Shown here piece after piece: positions 1 to 7,606 of a DNA stretch of 64,000 nucleotides. Source of the stretch: Micromonospora violae (GTDB taxonomy: Bacteria; Actinomycetota; Actinomycetes; Mycobacteriales; Micromonosporaceae). Each line of letters opens with the position of its first letter. The first letter of the stretch is position 1. The position numbers were made by a program, and so were the translations under genes. The stretch is from the NCBI RefSeq assembly GCF_004217135.1, contig NZ_SHKK01000001.1:5518001-5582000 (forward strand), given 5' to 3'. Below the pieces are notes generated by a model that made no database searches, was not told where the DNA came from, and saw only the letters and a list, made by a program, of their open reading frames with translations.

Positions 1-186
1 GTCCAGGCCTGCGCCGATGGCCTTCAACACGTCGCGTTCGGTCATGATCCCCACGCCCTCGGAATCCGGGTCGATCACGACCGCCGACCCGACACCGCGG
101 GCCGACATCATCCGGGCCGCCTGGCGGAGCGTGTGCTCCGGACCGACGACGAGGACCTGGCTGGACATCGCATCCCGTACCTGCAT
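1..186 (-). CDS. CBS-domain protein, N-terminal part (cut by window edge)
   Basis: The first 62 codons of a gene read leftward off the window. The protein starts MQVRDAMS and carries a typical CBS motif: a stretch reading HTLRQAARMM, then GVGSAVVID, then GIMTERDVLKAI just before the edge. CBS domains bind adenosyl ligands and usually regulate a partner domain or act alone as energy sensors. The ATG at 184-186 is preceded by AAAGGGG at a reasonable distance. It is divergent from the Nudix gene. The rest of the protein, and so any second CBS or catalytic domain, cannot be seen. Confidence 0.85.
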   Translation of the reverse strand, partial: MQVRDAMSSQVLVVGPEHTLRQAARMMSARGVGSAVVIDPDSEGVGIMTERDVLKAIGAGLD

Positions 187-295
187 CACGCATCACCCCT
201 TTGGGACGGTGGCATTCGGTACGGACATGGTGGTCGGTGGATGTTTCCGGGACAAGAGCGGCATCGCACATACTGCGGACGCTGGCTACTGTCGG

Positions 296-748
296 ATGGT
301 GTCCACCGAGCCCCTGCGCTGCGCCGGCGCGCTGATCGTCGACCATGACGGCCGCATCTTCTTTCAGCGCCGCTCCCCCCACCGACGCCTGTTTCCCAAC
401 TGCTGGGACATCGTCGGCGGCCACCTGGAGCCGGGTGAGGACATCGACGAGGCGCTCCGCCGGGAGATCACCGAGGAGACCGGCTGGGTCCTCTCGCACG
501 TCCTGGGCCAGGTGGGCGAGTACAGCTACGTCGGCGACGACGGCCTGGCCCGGACCGAGTACGACTTCCTGGTCCGCGTCGACGGTGACCTCGACCGTCC
601 GACGCTGGAGGCCGGCAAGCACACCGAGCACCGCTGGCTGGCCGAGCACGAACTCACCGTGCTCGACGAGCACCGCGACGTCAACGACGGGTTGATCCGG
701 CGGATCGCGGACGAGGGCTTCGCCGTCCTGCGGTCGATCGGTCTGTGA
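296..748 (+). CDS. Nudix hydrolase
   Basis: A 150-residue Nudix-family pyrophosphohydrolase; such enzymes cleave a nucleoside diphosphate linked to another group. The Nudix box is complete: GG-H-L-E-P-G-E, seven residues, then REITEETGW, with the catalytic REXXEE glutamates at about residues 60-64. The reading frame stays open back to position 17, but that extension would run over the CBS gene on the other strand, so the ATG at 296 is preferred; no strong ribosome site is seen. The substrate cannot be predicted. It lies about 110 bp before the cytidylyltransferase operon but does not overlap it. Confidence 0.85.
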   Translation: MVSTEPLRCAGALIVDHDGRIFFQRRSPHRRLFPNCWDIVGGHLEPGEDIDEALRREITEETGWVLSHVLGQVGEYSYVGDDGLARTEYDFLVRVDGDLDRPTLEAGKHTEHRWLAEHELTVLDEHRDVNDGLIRRIADEGFAVLRSIGL

Positions 749-858
749 ACACCGTCGAGCTGGCCGCGTTGACCAGCTGACCCGGTTGGCCGGAGCGGCA
801 CACCCAGCCGGGGCTATCCTCCAGCGGTGACAGGAGCAGGACGAGGGAGGATGTCGCG

Positions 859-1590
859 ATGATCGGAATGGTGCTCGCGGCCGGCGCGGGACGACGGCTG
901 CGCCCGTACACCGACACCCTGCCCAAGGCGTTGGTGCCGGTGGACGGCGAGACGACGATCCTGGACATCGCGCTGGGCAACCTCGCCGAGGTCGGGCTCA
1001 CCGACATCGTGATCGTCGTCGGCTACGCGGCGGACGCGGTCGTCTCCCGGCAGGCGGACCTGGAGAAGAAGTACGGGGTCACGCTCACCCTGGTGCACAA
1101 CGACAAGGCCGAGGAGTGGAACAACGCCTACTCGCTCTGGCTCGCCCGGGAGTACTTCGCGCGCGGGGTGCTGCTGGTCAACGGAGACACCGTGCACCCG
1201 GTGAGTGTGGAGAAGACGCTCCTCGCCGAGCGTGGGCCGGGCATCCTGCTCGCCGTGGACACCCTCAAGCCGCTGGCCGAGGAGGAGATGAAGACCACCT
1301 TCGACGCCGCCGGCCAACTCACCCGGATCACCAAGCTGATGGACCCGGGCGAGGCGTACGGGGAGTACATCGGCGCGACGCTGATCGAGCCGCAGGTCGC
1401 CGACGCCCTCGCCGACGCGCTGGAGGCGACCTGGCGACGGGACCCGAACCTCTACTACGAGGACGGCTACCAGGAGTTCTCCGACCGGGGCGGGGAGGTG
1501 CGGGCGGCGCCGATCGGTGACGTCCCGTGGGTCGAGGTCGACAACCACGCCGACCTGGCCCGCGCACGGGAGATCGCGTGCCACTACTAG
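859..1590 (+). CDS. Sugar/polyol-phosphate cytidylyltransferase (LicC-like)
   Basis: A 243-residue nucleotidyltransferase of the GT-A-fold pyrophosphorylase class. Residues 5-16 hold the LAAGAGRRLRP nucleotide-binding loop, K24 sits in LPKALVP, and D110 in LLVNGDT is the expected metal ligand. NNAYSLW (88-94) resembles the choline-phosphate and inositol-phosphate cytidylyltransferases (LicC, IPCT). The family joins CTP to a phosphorylated alcohol to give a CDP-alcohol. GGGAGG at 845-850 fixes the start. Its end overlaps the next gene by 13 bp and the third gene is a CDP-alcohol transferase, so the three probably form one pathway. The true substrate (choline-P, inositol-P or glycerol-P) is inferred only from context. 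Confidence 0.85.
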   Translation: MIGMVLAAGAGRRLRPYTDTLPKALVPVDGETTILDIALGNLAEVGLTDIVIVVGYAADAVVSRQADLEKKYGVTLTLVHNDKAEEWNNAYSLWLAREYFARGVLLVNGDTVHPVSVEKTLLAERGPGILLAVDTLKPLAEEEMKTTFDAAGQLTRITKLMDPGEAYGEYIGATLIEPQVADALADALEATWRRDPNLYYEDGYQEFSDRGGEVRAAPIGDVPWVEVDNHADLARAREIACHY

Positions 1591-2645
1591 CTCGGAGCGT
1601 CCTCACCCCGCTGCACATCGACGTGCGCCGCGGGGCGGTCGCCGATCTGGGCGCGATCCTGGCCGACGGGCGGATCTCCTCCGGGGGCGACGTCGCGGTG
1701 GTGGTCGGCCCGGGTCAGGGTGCCCAGATCGCGGAGCTGATCCGACCGTCGCTGCGCTCGGCGGACGTGTTCACCGTGTCCGGCGGAACGCTGGACGCCG
1801 CCGACGACCTGGGCGGCAAACTCCGCGCCCGGTCGTACGACGCGGTGGTCGGCATCGGCGGCGGCAAGACCATCGACGTGGCCAAGTACGCGGCCACCCG
1901 CCGAGGGCTGCCGATGGTGTCGGTGGCGACCAGCCTCGCCAACGACGGGATCGCCTCCCCGGTGGCCAGCCTGATCACCGACGGGATCAAGGGCTCCTAC
2001 GGCGTACACATCCCCATCGGGGTGATCGTCGACCTGGATTTCGTGGAGAGCGGCCCGGACCGACACAACCGGGCCGGCATCGGCGACGTGATCAGCAACA
2101 TCAGCGCGCTGGCCGACTGGGAGCTGTCCCGGCAGGTACGCGGTGAGCCGGTCGACGGGCTGGCCGCCTCGCTCTCGCGGGCGGGTGCCGAAGCGGTGCT
2201 CAACCACCCGGGCGACATGAGCGACGACGCCTTCGTGACCGTCCTCGCCGAGGCGTTGATCTCCAGTGGCCTGGCGATGGCGGTCGACGGCACCAGCCGC
2301 CCGTGCAGCGGCGGCTGCCACGAGATCATGCACGCGGTCGACTCGCTTTTCCCCGGCACCGCCTCACACGGCGAGCTGGCCGGGTTGGGCGCGCTGTTCT
2401 GTACCTGGCTGCGCGGAGACCTACGCCGCTTCGGGGAGATGTCCGCCTGCCTCGCCCGGCACAATCTGCCCCGGCTCCCCGCCGAGGTGGCGCTCACCGA
2501 CGACCAGTTCATCGAGGCGGTGCAGTTCGCGCCGCGTACCCGACCGGACCGGTACACCATCCTCGAACACCTGGCACTGTCGCCTACCGAGACCCGGGAC
2601 CGGCTGGCAGACTACGCCGGTGCAATCCGCGACCAGCTTGGCTGA
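1578..2645 (+). CDS. sn-Glycerol-1-phosphate dehydrogenase-like iron/zinc ADH family protein
   Basis: A 355-residue member of the dehydroquinate synthase/glycerol dehydrogenase fold. VGIGGGKTID (91-100) is the NAD(P)-binding loop. SLANDGIASP (119-128) matches the DGIASP signature of glycerol-1-phosphate dehydrogenases. D123, H248 (in GGCHEIMHA) and H264 (in ASHGE) stand where the metal ligands are expected. G1P dehydrogenases (archaeal EgsA, Bacillus AraM) reduce dihydroxyacetone phosphate to sn-glycerol-1-phosphate. The GTG start at 1578 gives MPLLARS and overlaps the upstream gene by 13 bp, which suggests translational coupling. The exact ketose-phosphate substrate is not proven. Confidence 0.8.
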   Translation: MPLLARSVLTPLHIDVRRGAVADLGAILADGRISSGGDVAVVVGPGQGAQIAELIRPSLRSADVFTVSGGTLDAADDLGGKLRARSYDAVVGIGGGKTIDVAKYAATRRGLPMVSVATSLANDGIASPVASLITDGIKGSYGVHIPIGVIVDLDFVESGPDRHNRAGIGDVISNISALADWELSRQVRGEPVDGLAASLSRAGAEAVLNHPGDMSDDAFVTVLAEALISSGLAMAVDGTSRPCSGGCHEIMHAVDSLFPGTASHGELAGLGALFCTWLRGDLRRFGEMSACLARHNLPRLPAEVALTDDQFIEAVQFAPRTRPDRYTILEHLALSPTETRDRLADYAGAIRDQLG

Positions 2646-3342
2646 CCCCCGTCCCACCGTCGCCGACTTCCACCGGGTGAACCGGGGCGGCGGCCTCTTC
2701 AGCGAGTCGATCAGCCAGTGGCTGGGAGCCGTCTTCGCGCTGGTCGCCCAGCGGCTCGGGCTGCGCCCGACCGCGTTGACCATCACCAACCTGGTGCTCG
2801 GGCTGGCCACCTCGGTCACCGTGGTGGCGCTCGCCGGCCCGGTCGCCGCCGGGGACGTACCGGCCTGGGTGGTCGGTCTGCTCGCCCTGATCGGCTGGCA
2901 GGTGGCGTACTCCCTGGACTGCGCGGACGGGCAACTGGCCCGGGTGACCGGCCAGGGCAGCGCGGCCGGCGCCCGCATCGACGTGCTCTGCGACGTGGCC
3001 GCGCAGATCGCCCTGGTGGCCGCCCTGGCCGCCACCGCCGTGGCGCAGGAGCCGGCCACGCCGACCTGGCTGGTGGCGACCTTCGCGGGCACCTGGATGG
3101 TCAACCTGGTGACCTCGGTGATGCAGGCCGGCCCGAACGCGGCCAGCATGGTCACCTCGACCTCGCTGCCGGTGCGCCTGGTGAAACTGGTCCGCGACTA
3201 CGGCGCGGTGATCTTCGTGGCCGCCCTGGTGCTCGCCGTGGCCCCCGCGCTGATCCTCTGGGTGCTGGTCGCCTTCACCATCGTCAACGGCGGCTTCCTA
3301 CTGGCAAGCATCGCCTTCTCCGCCCGCGCCTCCCTGCGCTAA
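2620..3342 (+). CDS. CDP-alcohol phosphatidyltransferase family membrane protein
   Basis: A 240-residue integral membrane protein with about six hydrophobic segments. The complete CDP-OH-P signature lies at residues 100-125: D100, D103-G104, A107-R108, G117, D121 and D125. The family moves a phospho-alcohol from CDP onto an acceptor hydroxyl, or makes phosphodiesters from CDP-alcohols. GTG at 2620 is chosen because it overlaps the dehydrogenase end by 26 bp in frame; TTG at 2638 is an alternative. As the last gene of the operon it should use the CDP-alcohol made by the first. The acceptor is unknown. Confidence 0.85.
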   Translation: MQSATSLADPRPTVADFHRVNRGGGLFSESISQWLGAVFALVAQRLGLRPTALTITNLVLGLATSVTVVALAGPVAAGDVPAWVVGLLALIGWQVAYSLDCADGQLARVTGQGSAAGARIDVLCDVAAQIALVAALAATAVAQEPATPTWLVATFAGTWMVNLVTSVMQAGPNAASMVTSTSLPVRLVKLVRDYGAVIFVAALVLAVAPALILWVLVAFTIVNGGFLLASIAFSARASLR

Positions 3343-3552
3343 CCCACCCCACCCCACCCCGCGCCGCGCCGCGCCGCGCCGTGCCCTGCCGCGCCGCCCC
3401 TTGCCGGGTCGATCATGGACTTGTGGTGCCCTTTTTGGACCTTCGTAGGTGTTTTGTCACCCACCACAACTGCATGATCGACGCGGACGGGGTGGGGCGG
3501 ACGGGGTGGGGCGGGGCGGGGCGGGGCGCGGGCGCAGGCAGGGGGGCCGGTT
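3343..3552. repeat. C-rich tract, family-A palindrome and G-rich tract between convergent genes
   Basis: No gene is visible here. From 3343 to about 3400 the + strand is a C-rich ACCCC/GCGCC repeat. Positions 3408-3428 and 3462-3482 form an imperfect inverted repeat with 19 of 21 positions paired (GTCGATCATG...TTGTGGTG) around a 33-nt centre. From about 3489 to 3535 the strand is runs of four Gs separated by one to four bases, a strong G-quadruplex-type sequence. The outer C and G tracts could pair with each other. It lies between convergent genes, so a terminator role is possible; a second copy is at 35538-35615. Confidence 0.7.
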
Positions 3553-4821
3553 TTAGGCGTGGGTGGTGGTTTGGGACAGGCTTGCGTAGATGTCGATGAG
3601 CTGCTTGGTGACCACGTCGGGGTGGAAGGTGCGCTCGTAGCGAGCGCGGGCGGCCAGGGTCAGCCCGGACGCGCCGGCCCGGGCGACCGGCAGCGCGGCC
3701 GCGAGCGCGGCCGGCTCCGGGGCGATCACCCAGCCGGCCTCGCCCAGGCCGATCCCCGCCGGCATGGGTGACCCGCCTCCCCCGGCGACCGCGGAGGCGA
3801 TCTCGGCCGGGCCGGTGCCGGCGGGTTCGTGCGGGGCGTCGGCACCGACCAGGTACGGAATGCCGCCCAGCGCCGTCCCGAGCACCGGCCGGCCGCTCGC
3901 CAACGCCTCGATGATCACGGTGGGCAGCACGTCGTGCCACATGGCGGCGACGATCACCACGGCGCTCGCCTCGACCGCGGCCTGCACCCCGGCGCGGTCG
4001 AGCTGACCGAGGTAGACCACGTCGGGTCGCTCGGCGGCGGCTGCCTCCACGAGCGGGCGCAGCTCACCGTCGCCGGCCACCCGCAGCGTGCCCAGCGCAC
4101 CCACCGGGTGCCGCCGCCAGGCGTCCAGCAGCAGGTCGACGCCCTTCTCCGGGGAGAACCGGGCCATGTAGAGGAACCCGTCACCGAGCGGGGCCGGCCG
4201 CCCCGGGTCGGGTACGGAGTTCGGCTTCACCACGAGGCGTTCGTCCGGAATGCCGTAATCGCGGAGGTGATCGGCGATCGCCGAGGTGAGCGCGATGTAC
4301 CGATCCACCGAACGCCAGGTGCCCCGGTGTACGGCCAGGGTGGTCGCCATCAGAGCGCTCTGCGCCGCCGAGTCGCGGTAGCAGCGGTGCTTGATCGCCG
4401 GCACCCCCAACGCCCGGCCCTTGCAGTCCTGACAGATCATCCCGTCGCGGAAGTAGATCCCCGACGAGCAGACCTGCCGGTAGTTGTGCACCGTCTGCAC
4501 CACCGGCACGCCGTGCCGGTGCGCGGTCCGCACCACCCAGGGCGAGAGCAGGGGGTACGGGTTGTGCAGGTGCAGAACGTCCGGTCGGTGCTCGGTGAGC
4601 AGCCGGCTCAGGTCGTGCTGGGCGCGCGGAGCCCAGATCGGCGAGATCGGCAGCAGCGCCTTCGCCGCCTTCGACATCGACGGAATCTCGTCCGAACTGC
4701 GAATGAAGGGCAGCACCTCGATGCCAGCGGCGGTGAGCTGCGCGATCTCCGAGTCGACGATCGTGTTCTCACCGGAGGGCTGGGCTTCCCGGTACCGGTT
4801 GTGCGCCACCACGATTCTCAC
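3553..4821 (-). CDS. Glycosyltransferase family 4
   Basis: A 422-residue GT-B glycosyltransferase. The N-terminal half reads MRIVVAHNRYREAQPSGE, an acceptor-domain start often seen in actinobacterial GT4 enzymes. The C-terminal half has the donor-binding features SPEKGVDLLLDAW and IIEALASGRPVLGT, with the conserved EX7E-type glutamate. A cysteine group (CSSG, CQDC, HRC at about 117-145) may bind a metal. It starts at GTG 4821, divergent from the fpg-like gene. It probably adds a sugar to an envelope glycan or glycolipid; being next to the CDP-alcohol operon is suggestive only, since it is on the opposite strand. Confidence 0.85.
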   Translation of the reverse strand: MRIVVAHNRYREAQPSGENTIVDSEIAQLTAAGIEVLPFIRSSDEIPSMSKAAKALLPISPIWAPRAQHDLSRLLTEHRPDVLHLHNPYPLLSPWVVRTAHRHGVPVVQTVHNYRQVCSSGIYFRDGMICQDCKGRALGVPAIKHRCYRDSAAQSALMATTLAVHRGTWRSVDRYIALTSAIADHLRDYGIPDERLVVKPNSVPDPGRPAPLGDGFLYMARFSPEKGVDLLLDAWRRHPVGALGTLRVAGDGELRPLVEAAAAERPDVVYLGQLDRAGVQAAVEASAVVIVAAMWHDVLPTVIIEALASGRPVLGTALGGIPYLVGADAPHEPAGTGPAEIASAVAGGGGSPMPAGIGLGEAGWVIAPEPAALAAALPVARAGASGLTLAARARYERTFHPDVVTKQLIDIYASLSQTTTHA

Positions 4822-4889
4822 GGAGCTCGCCTTTCGTTCGCGATTGCGGGACTCGCAAGCTCATTCCTCACGCTCACGGCAAAGAAGGC

Positions 4890-4895
4890 TACCGT
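4890..4895 (+). promoter_or_regulatory. -10 box (TACCGT), likely leaderless fpg transcript
   Basis: TACCGT ends 6 nt before the GTG at 4902, and no ribosome-binding sequence fits between them. This is the spacing expected when transcription starts at the start codon. Confidence 0.5.
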
Positions 4896-4901
4896 TGTGT
4901 C

Positions 4902-5762
4902 GTGCCCGAACTACCGGAGGTTGAGGCGCTCGCGGGTTACCTGCGTCAGCGCGCGGTGGGGCGGCGTGTCGATCGGCTGGAGATCGCCGCGATCAGCGCC
5001 CTGAAGACGTACGAACCGGCGCCGACCGAGGTCGCCGGGCGGACGGTGGTCGACGCCAGTCGGCAGGGCAAGTTCCTCGATGTCCGCTTCGAGGGCGATC
5101 TGCACCTGGTGGTGCATTTGGCGCGCGCCGGCTGGCTGCACTACCGGGAGGCGTTCCCGGCCACCACCCCGTTGCGTCCGGGCAAGGGACCGATCGCGGT
5201 GCGGGTACGCCTCGACGACGGCTCCGGCTTCGACCTCACCGAGGCGGGCACCCAGAAGAAGCTGGCCGCGTACCTGGTCACCGACCTCGCGGCGGTCCCC
5301 GGGGTGGCCAAGCTGGGCCCGGACGCGCTCGCCGCGGATCTGCCCACCTTCGCCGAGCGGCTGCGGAGCCGGCGGGGGCAGGTCAAGGGGGTGCTGACCG
5401 ACCAGTCGGTGCTCTCCGGGGTGGGTAACGCGTACTCCGACGAGATCCTGCACGCCGCAAAGCTGTCCCCGTTCGCGATCACCGATCGGCTCACCGACGC
5501 CCAGATCGCCACCCTGCACGCCGCCACCCGACAGGTCCTCGGCGACGCGGTGGAGCGGTCTCTCGGCCAGCGGGCCGCGGAGCTCAAGGGTGAGAAGCGC
5601 TCCGGGTTGAAGGTGCACGCCCGCACCGGGCTGCCCTGCCCGGTCTGCGGGGACACCGTGCGCGAGGTGTCGTTCGCCGACTCCAGCCTCCAGTACTGCC
5701 CAACCTGCCAGACCGGCGGCAAGCCCCTCGCTGACCGTCGGTTGTCTCGTCTCGTACGGTGA
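4902..5762 (+). CDS. Fpg/Nei-family DNA glycosylase/AP lyase
   Basis: A 286-residue base-excision repair enzyme. The N-terminus MPELPEVE supplies the catalytic proline (P2, after Met removal) and E3. The C-terminus has a zinc finger with Cys 246, 249, 266 and 269, ending YCPTCQTGGK as in MutM. The family removes oxidised bases (8-oxoguanine, formamidopyrimidines) and nicks the abasic site. It resembles the second actinobacterial Fpg-like paralogue (start PEVEALAGYL), so the exact lesion preference is uncertain. It starts at GTG 4902 and stands alone as one transcription unit. Confidence 0.92.
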   Translation: MPELPEVEALAGYLRQRAVGRRVDRLEIAAISALKTYEPAPTEVAGRTVVDASRQGKFLDVRFEGDLHLVVHLARAGWLHYREAFPATTPLRPGKGPIAVRVRLDDGSGFDLTEAGTQKKLAAYLVTDLAAVPGVAKLGPDALAADLPTFAERLRSRRGQVKGVLTDQSVLSGVGNAYSDEILHAAKLSPFAITDRLTDAQIATLHAATRQVLGDAVERSLGQRAAELKGEKRSGLKVHARTGLPCPVCGDTVREVSFADSSLQYCPTCQTGGKPLADRRLSRLVR

Positions 5763-5765
5763 GTA

Positions 5766-5793
5766 ATTCCACTCCACGACTACGGAGTGGAAT
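5766..5793 (+). terminator. Hairpin downstream of the fpg-like gene
   Basis: ATTCCACTCC (5766-5775) and GGAGTGGAAT (5784-5793) are perfect 10-bp arms around an 8-nt loop, starting 4 nt after the stop codon. There is no T-tail, as is usual in actinobacteria. Confidence 0.6.
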
Positions 5794-6013
5794 CGCCCTC
5801 GCTGAGTGGAAGCTCCGGTCCGCCGTTCTCGCCAGGCGCGCATCCATCGGTATAGTGGCCCGGTCCCCGGCTTCTGAAATGGTGCGGAGCCGGCCAGGTC
5901 CCACCAGCACCGTCGGCCGCCAATCTCCTTCGGGGCGGCGACCGGTCGGAGCCCGCGTGGGAGACTGGGACGGTGGGCGACCGGGCCCTCACGCCGAGTG
6001 AGCGGCCCGTGTC

Positions 6014-7597
6014 ATGCGGGAGGACATGGGTGAGGTGACGGCAAGCCTCCAGCGCCCGGTAACCAACGAAGGCCGGAGCAGACTCGTGCGGCACGTCGAC
6101 AGCTTCGAGATCCAGCCGCCGACGCCGCCGTCGCACAACGGCGTACCCCGGTCGGCCTGGGCCCGGGCGCGACGCCGCGTCTCCCGTTGGCACCGCCCTT
6201 ACACGGCGATCCTGCTGCTGCTCGACTTCGGCGCGGCGGCGTTCGCCAGTTGGATCGCGATCCAGCTGTTCGACCAGGCCGCCTCCGGGTTCTCCGACCT
6301 CAAGCAGGACCCGACCTGGTTCCACACCGTCTCCTACCTGCTGCTCCCGCTCGGGTGGGTGGTCATCCTCTGGAGCAACCGGGCGTACGACCGGCGCTAT
6401 CTGGGCCTCGGCCCGGACGAGTTCAAGCGGGTCATCCGGGCCGCGGTGACCGTCGCCGCGAGCGTTTCGTTCCTCGCGTTCGCCACCAAGACCGCGCTGT
6501 CCCGTTGGACGGTCGGTACGGCGCTGCTCGGGGCGCTGCTGTTGATCCTCTGGGGCCGTTTCGTGGCCCGCTGGGCGCTGCACTACATCCGGCGGCGGGC
6601 CGGTCAGGCCGCGCACCGGATGGTGCTGGTCGGCACCCTGCCCGAGTGCCTGGAGGTCTACGCGGCGGTCACCCGCAGTCCGGCCGCCGGGTTGATGCCG
6701 GTCGCCATCCACATCACCGACGGGTACGCGGCGGCCCGGGGCATGCCGACCCCCGTTCCGGTGTACGCCGGACGCGACGTCCTGGCCCTGGTCCGCGAGG
6801 TCGGTGGGGACACCATCGCCGTCTGCGGGTCGGCCAGCGCGGAGCCGGGCGAGCTGCGCCGGCTGGCCTGGCAGTTGGAGGGCTCCGGGGTCGACCTGGT
6901 GGTCGCCCCGCAGCTGACCGACATCGCCGGGCCCCGGGTGCACATCCGGCCGATCGAGGGTCTGCCGCTGCTGCACGTCGAGGAGCCGACCCTCTCCGGG
7001 CCGGCGCTGCTGGCCAAGAACCTGATGGACCGGGTCGCCGCCGGGCTCGGCCTGCTGCTGCTGATCCCGCTCTTCGTGGCCATCGCCGTGGCGATCCGGA
7101 TCTCCGACCCCGGGCCGGTCTTCTTCCGCCAGCCCCGGGTGGGGCACGAGGGACGCACGTTCCGGGTGTGGAAGTTCCGGACCATGTACGTCAACGCCGA
7201 GGACCGGCTGGCCAGCCTGGTGGACCGCAACGAGACCGACGGCATGCTGTTCAAGATGAAGGAGGACCCCCGGGTCTTCCCGGTCGGTCGGTTCCTCCGG
7301 GCCACCTCGCTGGACGAGCTGCCGCAGCTGATCAACGTGCTCTGGGGCGAGATGTCGCTGGTCGGGCCCCGCCCGCTGCCGGCCGACGACGGTGACTTCC
7401 TGGGTGACGTCCGCCGCCGTCTGCTGGTCCGCCCCGGCATGACCGGCCTGTGGCAGGTCTCCGGCCGCTCCGACCTGTCCTGGGACGAGTCGGTTCGACT
7501 GGATCTCTACTACGTCGACAACTGGTCGCTCGCGTACGACCTGAGCATCCTGTGGCGCACGGTCGGGGTGGTGCTCGCCCGCAAGGGCGCGTACTAG
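6014..7597 (+). CDS. Polyprenyl-phosphate sugar-1-phosphate transferase (exopolysaccharide initiating enzyme)
   Basis: A 527-residue membrane enzyme of the WbaP/EpsE type. The N-terminal half has about four membrane segments and a CoA-binding-like domain. After a fifth membrane segment (about 340-365) comes the bacterial sugar transferase domain: DPGPVFFRQPRVG, FRVWKFRTM, DELPQLINVLWGEMSLVGPR, RPGMTGLWQVSGR and a closing LYYVDNWSL. It loads a sugar phosphate onto undecaprenyl phosphate at the cytoplasmic face, the first step of an exopolysaccharide or wall glycan. ATG 6014 is reported; GTG 6035, about 10 nt after GGGAGG (6019-6024), is an equally good start. The LCP ligases at 20-24 kb could act on its product. 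Confidence 0.9.
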   Translation: MREDMGEVTASLQRPVTNEGRSRLVRHVDSFEIQPPTPPSHNGVPRSAWARARRRVSRWHRPYTAILLLLDFGAAAFASWIAIQLFDQAASGFSDLKQDPTWFHTVSYLLLPLGWVVILWSNRAYDRRYLGLGPDEFKRVIRAAVTVAASVSFLAFATKTALSRWTVGTALLGALLLILWGRFVARWALHYIRRRAGQAAHRMVLVGTLPECLEVYAAVTRSPAAGLMPVAIHITDGYAAARGMPTPVPVYAGRDVLALVREVGGDTIAVCGSASAEPGELRRLAWQLEGSGVDLVVAPQLTDIAGPRVHIRPIEGLPLLHVEEPTLSGPALLAKNLMDRVAAGLGLLLLIPLFVAIAVAIRISDPGPVFFRQPRVGHEGRTFRVWKFRTMYVNAEDRLASLVDRNETDGMLFKMKEDPRVFPVGRFLRATSLDELPQLINVLWGEMSLVGPRPLPADDGDFLGDVRRRLLVRPGMTGLWQVSGRSDLSWDESVRLDLYYVDNWSLAYDLSILWRTVGVVLARKGAY

Positions 7598-7606
7598 AGG
7601 GTTGGC

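Noticed and set aside
17..295. Upstream extension of the Nudix frame
   Set aside because: It overlaps the CBS-domain gene on the other strand and has no Nudix-family resemblance.
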